Below are positions 9,210-15,649 of a stretch of 64,000 bases of DNA, one piece after another. The notes beneath the pieces are model-generated. The model did no database searches. It was not told the DNA's origin and saw only the letters and a program-made list of their open reading frames with translations. Position numbers and translations under genes: made by a program. Positions within the stretch are counted from its first letter, which is position 1. Every line of letters begins with the position of its first letter. The stretch comes from BOG-932 sp965276835 (GTDB lineage: Bacteria > Pseudomonadota > Alphaproteobacteria > BOG-932 > Roseiterribacteraceae): positions 3,224,001 to 3,288,000 of the forward strand of contig OZ255631.1 of assembly GCA_965276835.1 (NCBI GenBank), written 5' to 3'.

Positions 9210-10061
9210 TCAGCCGCGCCGGGCGTCGTTGGTCCAGTCCCAGGTTCCCTGGGGCGGCGCGCCCACGATGTTAAGGTCCGCCCGGATATCCTCAATCGTC
9301 CAATCGAGGTAGGCGCGCCAATCCGCCAGCAGCAGCGGGTGCTTCATCTTCTCCCCGATCGCCGAGCCGGTCGCCACGCCGTCCAGGAAGGCGCTCATCA
9401 CGCCCGGGTAATGCAGGTTGGCTTTCATGACCCCGGTCGACAGCAGGAACGCGCTCATCCGGGTCAGTTCGCCGGCCAGTTCGGGCGTGAAGAAATCGAA
9501 ATAGGTCTTGAGGTTGAGCGCGATCAGCGCCTGCTCGCCCACCGGGTTGGGGCCCAGGCCGCTGACGATGTGTTCGATGTCATGCGACACCACCCGCTGC
9601 TTCTGCAGAAAGGCGTAGTCCGACGTCGGCTGGAGGCCGCGCTTGGAATGGTTGAGGTCGAAGCCGGTGCGCGAGAGATATTCATGCACCACACCGCCCA
9701 AGGTGCCGGGGGCGAAATCCTTGAGCTCGTCCAGCGTGAAATCCGACAGGGACCGGTTATCCAGCCAGGCGCCGAACAGCGGCTTCAAGGTCTTTTCCGC
9801 CTCGATCATGCGGATGGTTTCGGCCTGGTCCGACAGCTCCGCGATCGTCTGCGCCGCCTGATGCACCATATAGGTCGGCGGCACGTCGCGGCCCGCGCGG
9901 CGGAGCCCCTCCTGGGCATAGACATCGCGCATCTTCGCGCTGTTCAGCCATTTGGAGTTGGTCATGAAGACGCTGCCGAATTGCTCCAGCGGCCGTGCCG
10001 GGCCTTCCATATAGGCGCGGTCCTGCTCCGTGTAGTCGGGCTTACCCATCTCGCCGGCCAT
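9210..10061 (-). CDS. COQ4-family protein (paralogue 1)
   Basis: A 283-residue protein, first gene of the COQ4/COQ4/MFS/MFS operon. The motif HDIEHIVSGLGPNPVGE preserves all the expected H-D-x2-H-x11-E ligands, so it should bind a divalent metal. A good ribosome binding site (TGGAGGCGG) precedes the ATG. It shares roughly 60 percent or more of residues with the next gene by eye, including MGKPxYxEQDRAYMEGPAR at the N-terminus, so the pair arose by local duplication. No other ubiquinone gene (ubiA, ubiE, ubiG) is nearby, which suggests a function other than housekeeping ubiquinone synthesis. No signal peptide or membrane segment is visible. Confidence 0.82.
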   Translation of the reverse strand: MAGEMGKPDYTEQDRAYMEGPARPLEQFGSVFMTNSKWLNSAKMRDVYAQEGLRRAGRDVPPTYMVHQAAQTIAELSDQAETIRMIEAEKTLKPLFGAWLDNRSLSDFTLDELKDFAPGTLGGVVHEYLSRTGFDLNHSKRGLQPTSDYAFLQKQRVVSHDIEHIVSGLGPNPVGEQALIALNLKTYFDFFTPELAGELTRMSAFLLSTGVMKANLHYPGVMSAFLDGVATGSAIGEKMKHPLLLADWRAYLDWTIEDIRADLNIVGAPPQGTWDWTNDARRG

Positions 10062-10237
10062 GATCCGCCTCCATTCCCCGCGCGGTATTTCCGCGTTCCG
10101 TAGCGCAAGATTTTAGACCAGCGCCACTAAGCCGTCACTTAATATATATAAAAGAATGAAATATCGACCGCGTTCCGTTAGGACTCTGTTCCGTCGGGAT
10201 TGGCGGCAAGATCGAAACGATGAACAGGGAGGTTGGC
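10062..10237. promoter_or_regulatory. Divergent promoter region between COQ4 operon and hydrolase
   Basis: This 176-base spacer separates the start of the COQ4/MFS operon (minus) from the exported hydrolase (plus). It contains an AT-rich tract unusual for this genome (around 10138-10168, TTAATATATATAAAAG), which probably holds promoter elements for one or both directions. I cannot assign exact -35/-10 boxes. The hydrolase ribosome binding site AGGGAGG sits at 10226-10232. Confidence 0.4.
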
Positions 10238-11314
10238 ATGCGACACGCACTGCATTTGATCGGTGGATTGACGGCCCTGGCGCTCAGCGCCGCAACACTG
10301 CCCGCCTTGGCGCAAGAGGCCGGCCCCGCCGTAGCCTCGCCCGGCGTGACCGGCACCCTTAAAGAGGGCTTTGTCCAGGCGAACGGCATCCGCATGCATT
10401 ACGTCCATGCCGGCAAGGGGCCGATGATCCTGTTCCTGCACGGCTATCCGTCCTTCTGGTACCAGTGGAAGGATTACCTGGTGGATTTCGGCAAGGACCA
10501 CCTTGCCGTCGCGCCCGATTTGCGCGGCTATAACCTGACCTCGATCCCGCCCGACACCAACGCCTACAAGATGAAGACGCTGGTCGAGGACATCCATGAT
10601 TTCGCCCAGAAGATCGGCCCGAAGGGCCAGAAATTCATCCTGGTCGGCCATGACTGGGGCGGCCTGTTGGCCTGGACCTACGCCATGTATTACCCGGAAA
10701 CGCTGGACAGGCTGGTCATCGTCAACGCGCCGCACCCGATGATCTTCGAGCGCGAAATGCGTGAGAACCCGATCCAGCGCTGGGGCAGCAACTACACCTT
10801 CGCCTTCAACAATTTCGACGGCTACAAGTGGGACGAGAAGCTGTCGGCCAACGATTTCGCCGGCCTGACCCAAGGCATATTGGGCGAGCAGATCAAGAGC
10901 GGCCGGTACACCGACGCCGACGTGGCCGCCTGGAAGAAGGCGTGGAGCGTACCGGGCGCGCTGAATGCCGGGCTGGACTATTACCGCGCCAACCATCTGA
11001 ACCCGCCCTTCAACGAAACCCATCCGGCCGACAAGGTCCCGACCTCATGGTCGGCCGCGGCGGTGACCGAGGGCGCCAAGTCGCCGATCATCCATGTGCC
11101 GACCTTGGTGATCTGGGGCCTGACCGACACCGCGCTTCAACAAGGCAACCTCAGCGGCATGGAAAAACTGGTGCCCGACGTGCACTTCAAGCTGTATCCG
11201 CATGACAGCCACTGGGTATCGATCTCCAAATCCCCGGAAGTCATCCAGGACATCCGCGATTTCATTTCCGGCAAGGAGGTGCCGAAGGAGACGGCGGAGA
11301 AAGCCGGGAAGTAG
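10238..11314 (+). CDS. Exported epoxide-hydrolase-like alpha/beta hydrolase
   Basis: A 358-residue protein with a Sec signal peptide (MRHALHLIGGLTALALSAAT..., cleavage near ALAQ). The fold is alpha/beta hydrolase of the epoxide hydrolase/haloalkane dehalogenase branch: oxyanion motif HGYPSFWYQW, nucleophile elbow GHDWGG with Asp near residue 138, and the base His in HDSHWVS near residue 324. An Asp nucleophile excludes ordinary esterases. The ATG at 10238 is chosen because AGGGAGG lies just upstream; a start six codons earlier lacks a site. It is divergent from the COQ4/MFS operon. Periplasmic hydrolysis of an epoxide, organohalide or ester is possible; substrate unknown. Confidence 0.88.
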   Translation: MRHALHLIGGLTALALSAATLPALAQEAGPAVASPGVTGTLKEGFVQANGIRMHYVHAGKGPMILFLHGYPSFWYQWKDYLVDFGKDHLAVAPDLRGYNLTSIPPDTNAYKMKTLVEDIHDFAQKIGPKGQKFILVGHDWGGLLAWTYAMYYPETLDRLVIVNAPHPMIFEREMRENPIQRWGSNYTFAFNNFDGYKWDEKLSANDFAGLTQGILGEQIKSGRYTDADVAAWKKAWSVPGALNAGLDYYRANHLNPPFNETHPADKVPTSWSAAAVTEGAKSPIIHVPTLVIWGLTDTALQQGNLSGMEKLVPDVHFKLYPHDSHWVSISKSPEVIQDIRDFISGKEVPKETAEKAGK

Positions 11315-11322
11315 ATTGCCTG

Positions 11323-11403
11323 GTGCCTCTCCCTTCGAGGGGCGAGGCACTTATGAAGCGCACGCGCCAGCGCCAACAGCCTTCTCCCGTTCGACGGGAG
11401 AAG
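11323..11403. repeat. Two hairpins of a dispersed CTCTCCC-type repeat
   Basis: Two strong stem-loops lie just after the hydrolase gene. The first, 11323-11350, pairs GTGCCTCTCCC with GGGGCGAGGCAC with one mismatch. The second, 11381-11403, is a perfect 10-bp stem (CTTCTCCCGT / ACGGGAGAAG) with loop TCG. The same hairpin type recurs at 52701-52855, so this is a dispersed repeat rather than a gene-specific site. No long U-run follows, but it may end or stabilise the hydrolase transcript. Confidence 0.6.
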
Positions 11404-11481
11404 GTGCCGCGCAGCGGCGGATGAAGGTTCAGGTGGAAGGGATTTCCATCGCGAGACGACAAACGGGAAAGGCCCGGTACG

Positions 11482-12213
11482 CTAACGCTCCGCCTCGCGA
11501 AGCATTGCCAGCTGAAGCTCGTTGGCGGTCTGTTCTATCAGCGCGTTCAGATCGTTCAGCTTGACCGGATCCAAACCGGGCCGCACGGCGGTGGCGTTCG
11601 CGTTCGCATTGGCGTTCACGGCCGGCGCCGGCGCCTTAAGAACGGCGTCGAGCTGTTCCCGCAGGCCGGCGATCAGCGTGTCGATGTCGCCCTGGTAATC
11701 CAGATCGTCCAGATCGTGGGTCAGGTCGTTCAGCAGCAATTCGCGGCGGTCGCGGGTCAGATCCGCGCCACGGGCGCGAATGTCTCCGCGCAGCGTCTTG
11801 CGGGCGAGACAGCGGTGTAGGCGGATTGTGTCTTGACGGCCCTTCGCCGCCTCGGCCTGGGCGCGCTTGGCAGCCTCCGCGGCCAGCCGTTCGGCCCGGG
11901 TCTCGGCATCCTCGTCGATCCGCTCCTCCAGCGCCACCATGCGGCGGATGGTGGTGCAGACGCGGGTGAAGGCGAGCGTGGGATCGGCGATATGCGCGAA
12001 GGCCGCGCACTCATGGGGCGGCAGCTTGCCCTGGATCATGGCACACAGTTGCGCGGAGATTGTATCCGCCCGTTCCCGCAGCACCTCAAGCTGCCTCAGC
12101 CGCTCCATGCGCCGGGCCTCACGCGCGGCGTCGGCCTGCGGCGCAAACGCAGCTTCGCCGTTCGGCGACCCTGGCATCGCGGGTTGGGTGGGGGCGGGTT
12201 GGTCGAAAGACAT
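11482..12213 (-). CDS. Coiled-coil protein of unknown function, LexA-type box upstream
   Basis: A 243-residue soluble protein rich in Ala, Arg, Glu and Leu. Two stretches (about residues 30-60 and 110-150) have the heptad look of coiled coils. Single Cys residues appear in AQLCAM, HECAAF and RVCTT. Near the C-terminus is a short low-complexity run of alternating Asn-Ala pairs, then a leucine-rich tail. No catalytic motif is recognised. I chose the ATG at 12213 (MSFDQPAP); the upstream in-frame extension runs through the regulatory box. The box at 12225-12239 lies only 12 bases before the start, suggesting a short leader and control by LexA. The role is unknown; a DNA-damage link would be inference from the box alone. 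Confidence 0.6.
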   Translation of the reverse strand: MSFDQPAPTQPAMPGSPNGEAAFAPQADAAREARRMERLRQLEVLRERADTISAQLCAMIQGKLPPHECAAFAHIADPTLAFTRVCTTIRRMVALEERIDEDAETRAERLAAEAAKRAQAEAAKGRQDTIRLHRCLARKTLRGDIRARGADLTRDRRELLLNDLTHDLDDLDYQGDIDTLIAGLREQLDAVLKAPAPAVNANANANATAVRPGLDPVKLNDLNALIEQTANELQLAMLREAER

Positions 12214-12224
12214 GTCCGAAAACA

Positions 12225-12239
12225 GAACATATAAAGAAC
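12225..12239 (-). promoter_or_regulatory. LexA-type operator (GTTC-N7-GTTC)
   Basis: Read on the minus strand this is GTTC-TTTATAT-GTTC, an exact match to the alphaproteobacterial LexA box GTTC-N7-GTTC. It sits 12 bases upstream of the coiled-coil protein start. The 13-base core AACAGAACATATA (plus strand) is repeated in front of the dehalogenase gene at 13285-13297, supporting a shared regulator. Confidence 0.65.
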
Positions 12240-12543
12240 ATTTTGTCAAGACAAATCGGACAGCCGGGCTGGATAGCGATCCTGAGGACGCAATATCGTC
12301 GTCAAAACAAATGCTTATTTCCGGAACGGCACTGCGGATTCGTGCGTATTTTGGGCCGCTGCAAGCCGCCCGGGACGTTGATTTCGGCGCGATTCACGTT
12401 GAACCGCGCCGCATTACCGGTAGAGTTGACGCACCGGTTTCGCGCATCTGGTGACGCTTTTTTCGAGAGATTCGGCGTCGAATCCGGCAAAATCACTTGC
12501 ATCCTCACCGGGCGCCGCGGATGACGGTTCATGGGATTTCGCC
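12240..12543. other. Intergenic stretch with no recognised feature
   Basis: About 300 bases lie between the LexA-type box and the 3' end of the dehalogenase gene. Short open frames exist but have no ribosome binding site or recognisable product. The first 70 bases are AT-richer than the surroundings and may carry the promoter of the coiled-coil gene. I see no terminator, RNA gene or repeat here. Confidence 0.4.
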
Positions 12544-13263
12544 CTAAGCCCCCACCTGATCGGCCAAATCGCAGAAATCCTCCGACACCACGTCCCAGTC
12601 CTGTTCCGGTGTCAGGTCGGTGTGCTGGCCCAGGCCCTGATCTTTCGGGCGAAGCACGAAGGCGGTCTTCAGGCCGCAGGCGCGGGCAGCGTCGAGGTCG
12701 CTATTGTGGGCGGCGACCAGGCACAGTTCCTCGGGCTTCAGCCCCAGCATGTCGGCGGTGCGTAGATAGGCCTCGGGCGAAGGCTTGTAGGCACGGGCCG
12801 GTTCGGCGCCCAGGATCGCGTCCCATGGCAGGCCGGCGCGTTTCGCCATGTCGACCATCAGCGCGACATTGCCGTTGGAAAGCGTGGCGATGATGAAGCG
12901 GCTCTTCAGCCGGGTCAGCCCCTCCACCACGTCCGGCCAGGGGTCCAGCCGGTGCCAGGCGAGGTTGAGTTCGTCCAGTTCGGCGGCCGGCACGGCGGCC
13001 GGGTCGATGCCGAATTCCGGCAGGATGATCTCGAGATTTTCCCGGTGCAGGATATCCAGCTTGGTGAAGGGCCGCCCCTGGGTGCGCACCCGCTCCATCG
13101 CCGGCTGATATTGCCGCCGCCAGGCATCCGCGAAGGCGAGCGGGTCGGCACCCGGGGCGTATCGTTTCAGGAACGGCGCCGCATCGCACGCCACCCCACC
13201 CCGCCAATCGACCACCGTGCCGAACACGTCGAAGCCGAGAGCCTTTACGCCGGCCAGAAGCAT
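12544..13263 (-). CDS. Haloacid dehalogenase, type II
   Basis: A 239-residue HAD-superfamily enzyme. Motif I is GFDVFGTVVDW with the nucleophile at D12; the pattern DxFGTxVDW is typical of L-2-haloacid dehalogenases, which invert L-2-haloacids to D-2-hydroxyacids. Motif II is TLSNGN, the lysine motif AYKPSPEAY, and the acidic motif AAHNSDLDAARACG. I chose the ATG at 13263, which gives the normal HAD N-terminus. The next gene, toxin-antitoxin, is divergent, and a LexA-like site lies in the 90-base gap between them. The actual substrate may be a phosphate ester or other acid; annotation as dehalogenase follows the motif set. Confidence 0.88.
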   Translation of the reverse strand: MLLAGVKALGFDVFGTVVDWRGGVACDAAPFLKRYAPGADPLAFADAWRRQYQPAMERVRTQGRPFTKLDILHRENLEIILPEFGIDPAAVPAAELDELNLAWHRLDPWPDVVEGLTRLKSRFIIATLSNGNVALMVDMAKRAGLPWDAILGAEPARAYKPSPEAYLRTADMLGLKPEELCLVAAHNSDLDAARACGLKTAFVLRPKDQGLGQHTDLTPEQDWDVVSEDFCDLADQVGA

Positions 13264-13287
13264 GGACCATCCCCCTATCAAAGAACA

Positions 13288-13302
13288 GAACATATAGCGA
13301 AA
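13288..13302 (-). promoter_or_regulatory. Degenerate LexA-like box between dehalogenase and Xre/RES module
   Basis: On the minus strand it reads TTTC-GCTATAT-GTTC, one base away from GTTC-N7-GTTC. It lies 25 bases before the dehalogenase start and 52 bases before the antitoxin start, so it could affect both directions. The 13-base core is identical to that of the perfect box at 12225-12239. Confidence 0.45.
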
Positions 13303-13353
13303 GTACTTGCATTTCTCGTCACATGGTGCATATAACCACATCAGGAGATGAGA

Positions 13354-13791
13354 GTGCCCCGTTTAGCCCAAAGCCCAAAGCCATTAGCGCCCAGCGCGTT
13401 GCAGACATTTTCCCAAGACGACGATCGCGACCGGCTGACGCCGGTTGCCGTCAAGGCGTACCGAGCTTTGTCCGATAAATGGACCCTGTCAAACCAGGAA
13501 GCGGCCGCACTGATCGGCGTGTCGGGAAGCACTTGGGACCGGATCAAGCGAGACGGATGGGAGGGAAGCGCGCTGAGCCAGGATCAGCTCACCCGGGTCT
13601 CCGCCCTGGTCGGCATCTTCAAGGGCCTGCACCTGTTGTTCGCGGATGAAATGGCCGACGAATGGCCGAAATTGGCGAACAAAGGGCCGCTGTTCGAACG
13701 CAGAACGCCGATCGACGCGATGATCGAAGGGGGCATCCCCCATATGATCGAGGTCCGGCGTTATATCGATGCGGTGCGCGGGGGCCTGTAA
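13354..13791 (+). CDS. Xre/MbcA/ParS-type antitoxin of a RES toxin
   Basis: A protein of about 145 residues with the Xre-like antitoxin layout found beside RES toxins: an N-terminal helix-turn-helix (LSNQEAAALIGVSGSTWDRIKRDGW, about residues 45-69) and a C-terminal toxin-binding DUF2384 part (LFADEMADEWPKLANKGPLFERRTPIDAMIEGG). The motif around NKGPLFERRTPIDAMIEGG is characteristic. I prefer the GTG at 13354, since AGGAG at 13343-13347 is directly against the alternative ATG at 13348. It should neutralise the toxin encoded next and repress their joint promoter. The toxin starts two bases after its stop. Confidence 0.87.
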   Translation: MPRLAQSPKPLAPSALQTFSQDDDRDRLTPVAVKAYRALSDKWTLSNQEAAALIGVSGSTWDRIKRDGWEGSALSQDQLTRVSALVGIFKGLHLLFADEMADEWPKLANKGPLFERRTPIDAMIEGGIPHMIEVRRYIDAVRGGL

Positions 13792-13793
13792 GC

Positions 13794-14480
13794 ATGCTCG
13801 ACGGTCTGACCGTCGTTCGCGATGCCTTTGCGCGGACCATACGGCTGGTTTCGACGGCCAATCGCAGGCCGTCCGTCCTTTTGGCGCTAGTAGCCGACGA
13901 GGATCTGGACGCGCTGTCCGAACTTGAAGGCGCGACGAGCTCGCGATTGGTTGCCGAGGACCGCGGCATCGACAATATCGCGTCGGCGGAATTGGTCTTC
14001 GGCGTGCCGCACGCCAAATTCATCAACGCTGCTTTCGCCTATGCGAAGCCGCGCGAACGCAACCGCTTCAACGGCCCGGGGCGCGGCGTTTGGTACGCGG
14101 CGCTGGATACGGCGACCTGCCTGGATGAGGTCATCTTTCACATGACCGACTTCCTGGGCCGCAGCGGCCGATACAAGGCGGTCGTCGACTATGTCGAAAT
14201 GCATGCGAGCCTGGCCGGCGAGTTTGTCGATCTGCGAGCGCACGAAATGCACGAAAGCCTTGATCCCGACCCGGCCATCGGATATCCCGCCGGAAACGCG
14301 CTGGCGGACGTCGTGCGTGCGAAGGGGCTGAACGGCATTATCTATCCATCTGTCCGCCACAAGGATGGAACCTGTTTCGCTGTGCTGTGGCCTCATGCGG
14401 TGCAGTCCGTGGTGCAGGGAGCCTATTGGCGCGTCGAATGGGCTGGTGCGCCCGTTCCGTTAGTTACAGCAAGTTTGTAG
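13794..14480 (+). CDS. RES-domain toxin (NAD-degrading family)
   Basis: A 228-residue protein with a RES domain in its middle and C-terminal parts. The conserved Arg lies in RFNGPGRGVWYAALD, with the Glu in CLDEVIFHM; the closing segment NGIIYPSVRHKDGTCFAVLWP holds the Ser. Known RES toxins break down NAD+ and stall growth, for example Mycobacterium tuberculosis MbcT. The ATG at 13794 follows the antitoxin stop by two bases, giving coupled translation. The protein is longer at the N-terminus (about 75 residues) than the core domain. The pair sits beside palindromic repeats and a transposase fragment, consistent with acquisition by transfer. Confidence 0.87.
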   Translation: MLDGLTVVRDAFARTIRLVSTANRRPSVLLALVADEDLDALSELEGATSSRLVAEDRGIDNIASAELVFGVPHAKFINAAFAYAKPRERNRFNGPGRGVWYAALDTATCLDEVIFHMTDFLGRSGRYKAVVDYVEMHASLAGEFVDLRAHEMHESLDPDPAIGYPAGNALADVVRAKGLNGIIYPSVRHKDGTCFAVLWPHAVQSVVQGAYWRVEWAGAPVPLVTASL

Positions 14481-14552
14481 GGTGGAAGCGCAGCGGATTT
14501 CATCAGGTGCGGAAATCTTATTCGCCCCAATTCGGGGTGGCGAATCATGAAT

Positions 14553-14650
14553 TGAAACGCCAAGTCGCCAAGGCGCCAAGCGACCGAGCCTTTCGACGGG
14601 CAGCCGGATCGATCAACAAAAACGGATTTCCTTGGCGACTTGGCGTTTCA
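14553..14650. repeat. Small palindromic element with 20-bp inverted ends
   Basis: The sequence TGAAACGCCAAGTCGCCAAG at 14553-14572 is exactly inverted at 14631-14650. The 58 bases between contain no gene. The GCCAAG-repeat style matches the terminal repeats of the GxxExxY element at 38368-38814 (CGCCAAGAAGCCAAGGACGCCAAG), so this may be a gene-less relative. It separates the RES toxin from the transposase fragment. Confidence 0.75.
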
Positions 14651-14701
14651 AATTCGGCAGGCCCGCCGATCCGACGAGCGCCCCTCGGATGAATCTTACT
14701 C

Positions 14702-15103
14702 CGACCCCAATTTCATGTAGGCCGCTACAGCCCGGCTGACTGCATCGGCGCTCGCAAGGAAGCCATTGAGGGCGAGCCGGACATGAAGCACGTCTCAACA
14801 TCCTACGTGGAGCGCCAGAACCTGAATATGCGGATGGGTATGCGCCGGTTCACGCGGCTGACAAACGCTTTCAGCAAGAAGTTTGAGAATCACTTCCACA
14901 TGATCGCGCTTTACACGCTGTTCTATAACTTCGTGCGCATTCACAAGACGCTGAAGATGTCTCCGGCGATGGCCGCAGGGATGGCCGATACGCTGTGGAG
15001 CATGGAAGATATCGCCGCACTGTGCGAAGCTAAGGTTCCGGCCAAAAGAGGCCCGTACAAGAGCGCTAAGAGCCTTAAGCGAGAACATGGTAAAGTTGAA
15101 TAA
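14702..15103 (+). pseudogene. IS1-family-like transposase, C-terminal fragment
   Basis: An open frame of 134 codons matches the C-terminal part of DDE transposases annotated as IS1 family: RYSPADCIGARKEAIEGEPD, then STSYVERQNLNMRMGMRRFT, then FYNFVRIHKTL and SPAMAAG. The catalytic Glu is the one in YVERQN. The N-terminal half with the zinc ribbon/HTH and the first Asp residues is absent, and no start codon precedes the homology, so it cannot be an active enzyme. An internal ATG at 14783 could give a 106-residue product but would lack most of the core. It marks an old insertion next to the toxin-antitoxin module. Confidence 0.8.
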
Positions 15104-15515
15104 AACGCTGTTGAGGTTGCTTATAGCAATCTTGCTTGCCATACCAACAGGCGCTTTAATGGGAGTTACCTGGGACGCGGTTTTCGACAATCGTAGTTCA
15201 TTTCTACGAACCCTAATACTCTTCATTCCCGGCGTTTTTTACGCGATGTTCTACTTTCTTATGTCGGTTGTATTTTTTTCTACCAATACAGAGCGGCAAG
15301 CTCACGAATGGATAGCTATCGGCTTTGCAATCAATTGTATCCTACTGGAAACGTTTGAAAAACTTTCGGATTTCAAACTGACCCACTACCCATGCTCACG
15401 CCATGCGTGTGATCCAAGACGCCACGCCGAGATTGTATCGATAGGTTCAATCCGGTTCCCCCTCCTTGACATCCGCCCCTCCCCGATGAAAACTCCGCGC
15501 TACGTGGGGATTTGA
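15087..15515 (+). CDS. AT-rich small membrane protein, unknown, tail probably artificial
   Basis: An open frame of 142 codons starts inside the end of the transposase fragment. Residues 6-28, about 40-65 and about 74-90 are hydrophobic, giving two or three membrane segments. Base composition up to about 15385 is much more AT-rich than neighbouring genes, a sign of foreign origin. After residue 100 the composition turns GC-rich and the frame runs into the SAM-II aptamer, so the last 40 codons probably are not natural coding sequence and the gene may be truncated at a junction. No homologue is recognised. It may be cargo of the insertion element or a degraded gene. Confidence 0.4.
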   Translation: MVKLNKTLLRLLIAILLAIPTGALMGVTWDAVFDNRSSFLRTLILFIPGVFYAMFYFLMSVVFFSTNTERQAHEWIAIGFAINCILLETFEKLSDFKLTHYPCSRHACDPRRHAEIVSIGSIRFPLLDIRPSPMKTPRYVGI

Positions 15516-15560
15516 GCGACCGGCTTGCGGACCACGTTAAATAAACCGCTAAAAGGTCCA
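15501..15560 (+). promoter_or_regulatory. SAM-II riboswitch aptamer upstream of metZ
   Basis: The sequence follows the SAM-II consensus: TACGTGGGGATTTGAGCGAC, CGGCTTGCGG, CCACGTTAAATAAA, then CGCTAAAAGG. Stem P1 pairs ACGTGG (15502-15507) with CCACGT (15532-15537). The pseudoknot can pair GACC (15518-15521) with GGTC (15555-15558). This class binds S-adenosylmethionine and is found before methionine biosynthesis genes in alphaproteobacteria, matching metZ at 15650. A TTGACA at 15466-15471 could be the -35 box; the -10 is unclear. Confidence 0.93.
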
Positions 15561-15583
15561 GGCTCGTATCCAAGACATACACG

Positions 15584-15612
15584 CCTCGACCGCTGCCGGT
15601 CGGGGTTTTTTT
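15584..15612 (+). terminator. Intrinsic terminator between SAM-II aptamer and metZ
   Basis: CCTCGACC (15584-15591) pairs with GGTCGGGG (15598-15605) around a 6-base loop, followed by seven T residues. It stands 24 bases after the aptamer and 38 bases before the metZ start, so it looks like the expression platform of a transcriptional switch that turns metZ off when SAM is abundant. Confidence 0.85.
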
Positions 15613-15649
15613 GTGCCGCAAACTGAAGCTAAGCGGCGGAGGAAGTGTC

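Noticed and set aside
6903..10103. A very long open frame on the plus strand across the MFS and COQ4 genes
   Set aside because: It is antisense to four genes with clear family motifs. The translation is rich in Arg, Gln, Asp and His, which is typical of reading the complement of GC-rich codons, and has no domain.
15440..15470. GGTTCAATCC resembling a tRNA T-arm
   Set aside because: No acceptor, D or anticodon stems can be built around it.
15385..15515. C-terminal 40 codons of the AT-rich membrane ORF as real protein
   Set aside because: Composition changes sharply and the frame runs into the SAM-II aptamer; probably read-through after a junction.
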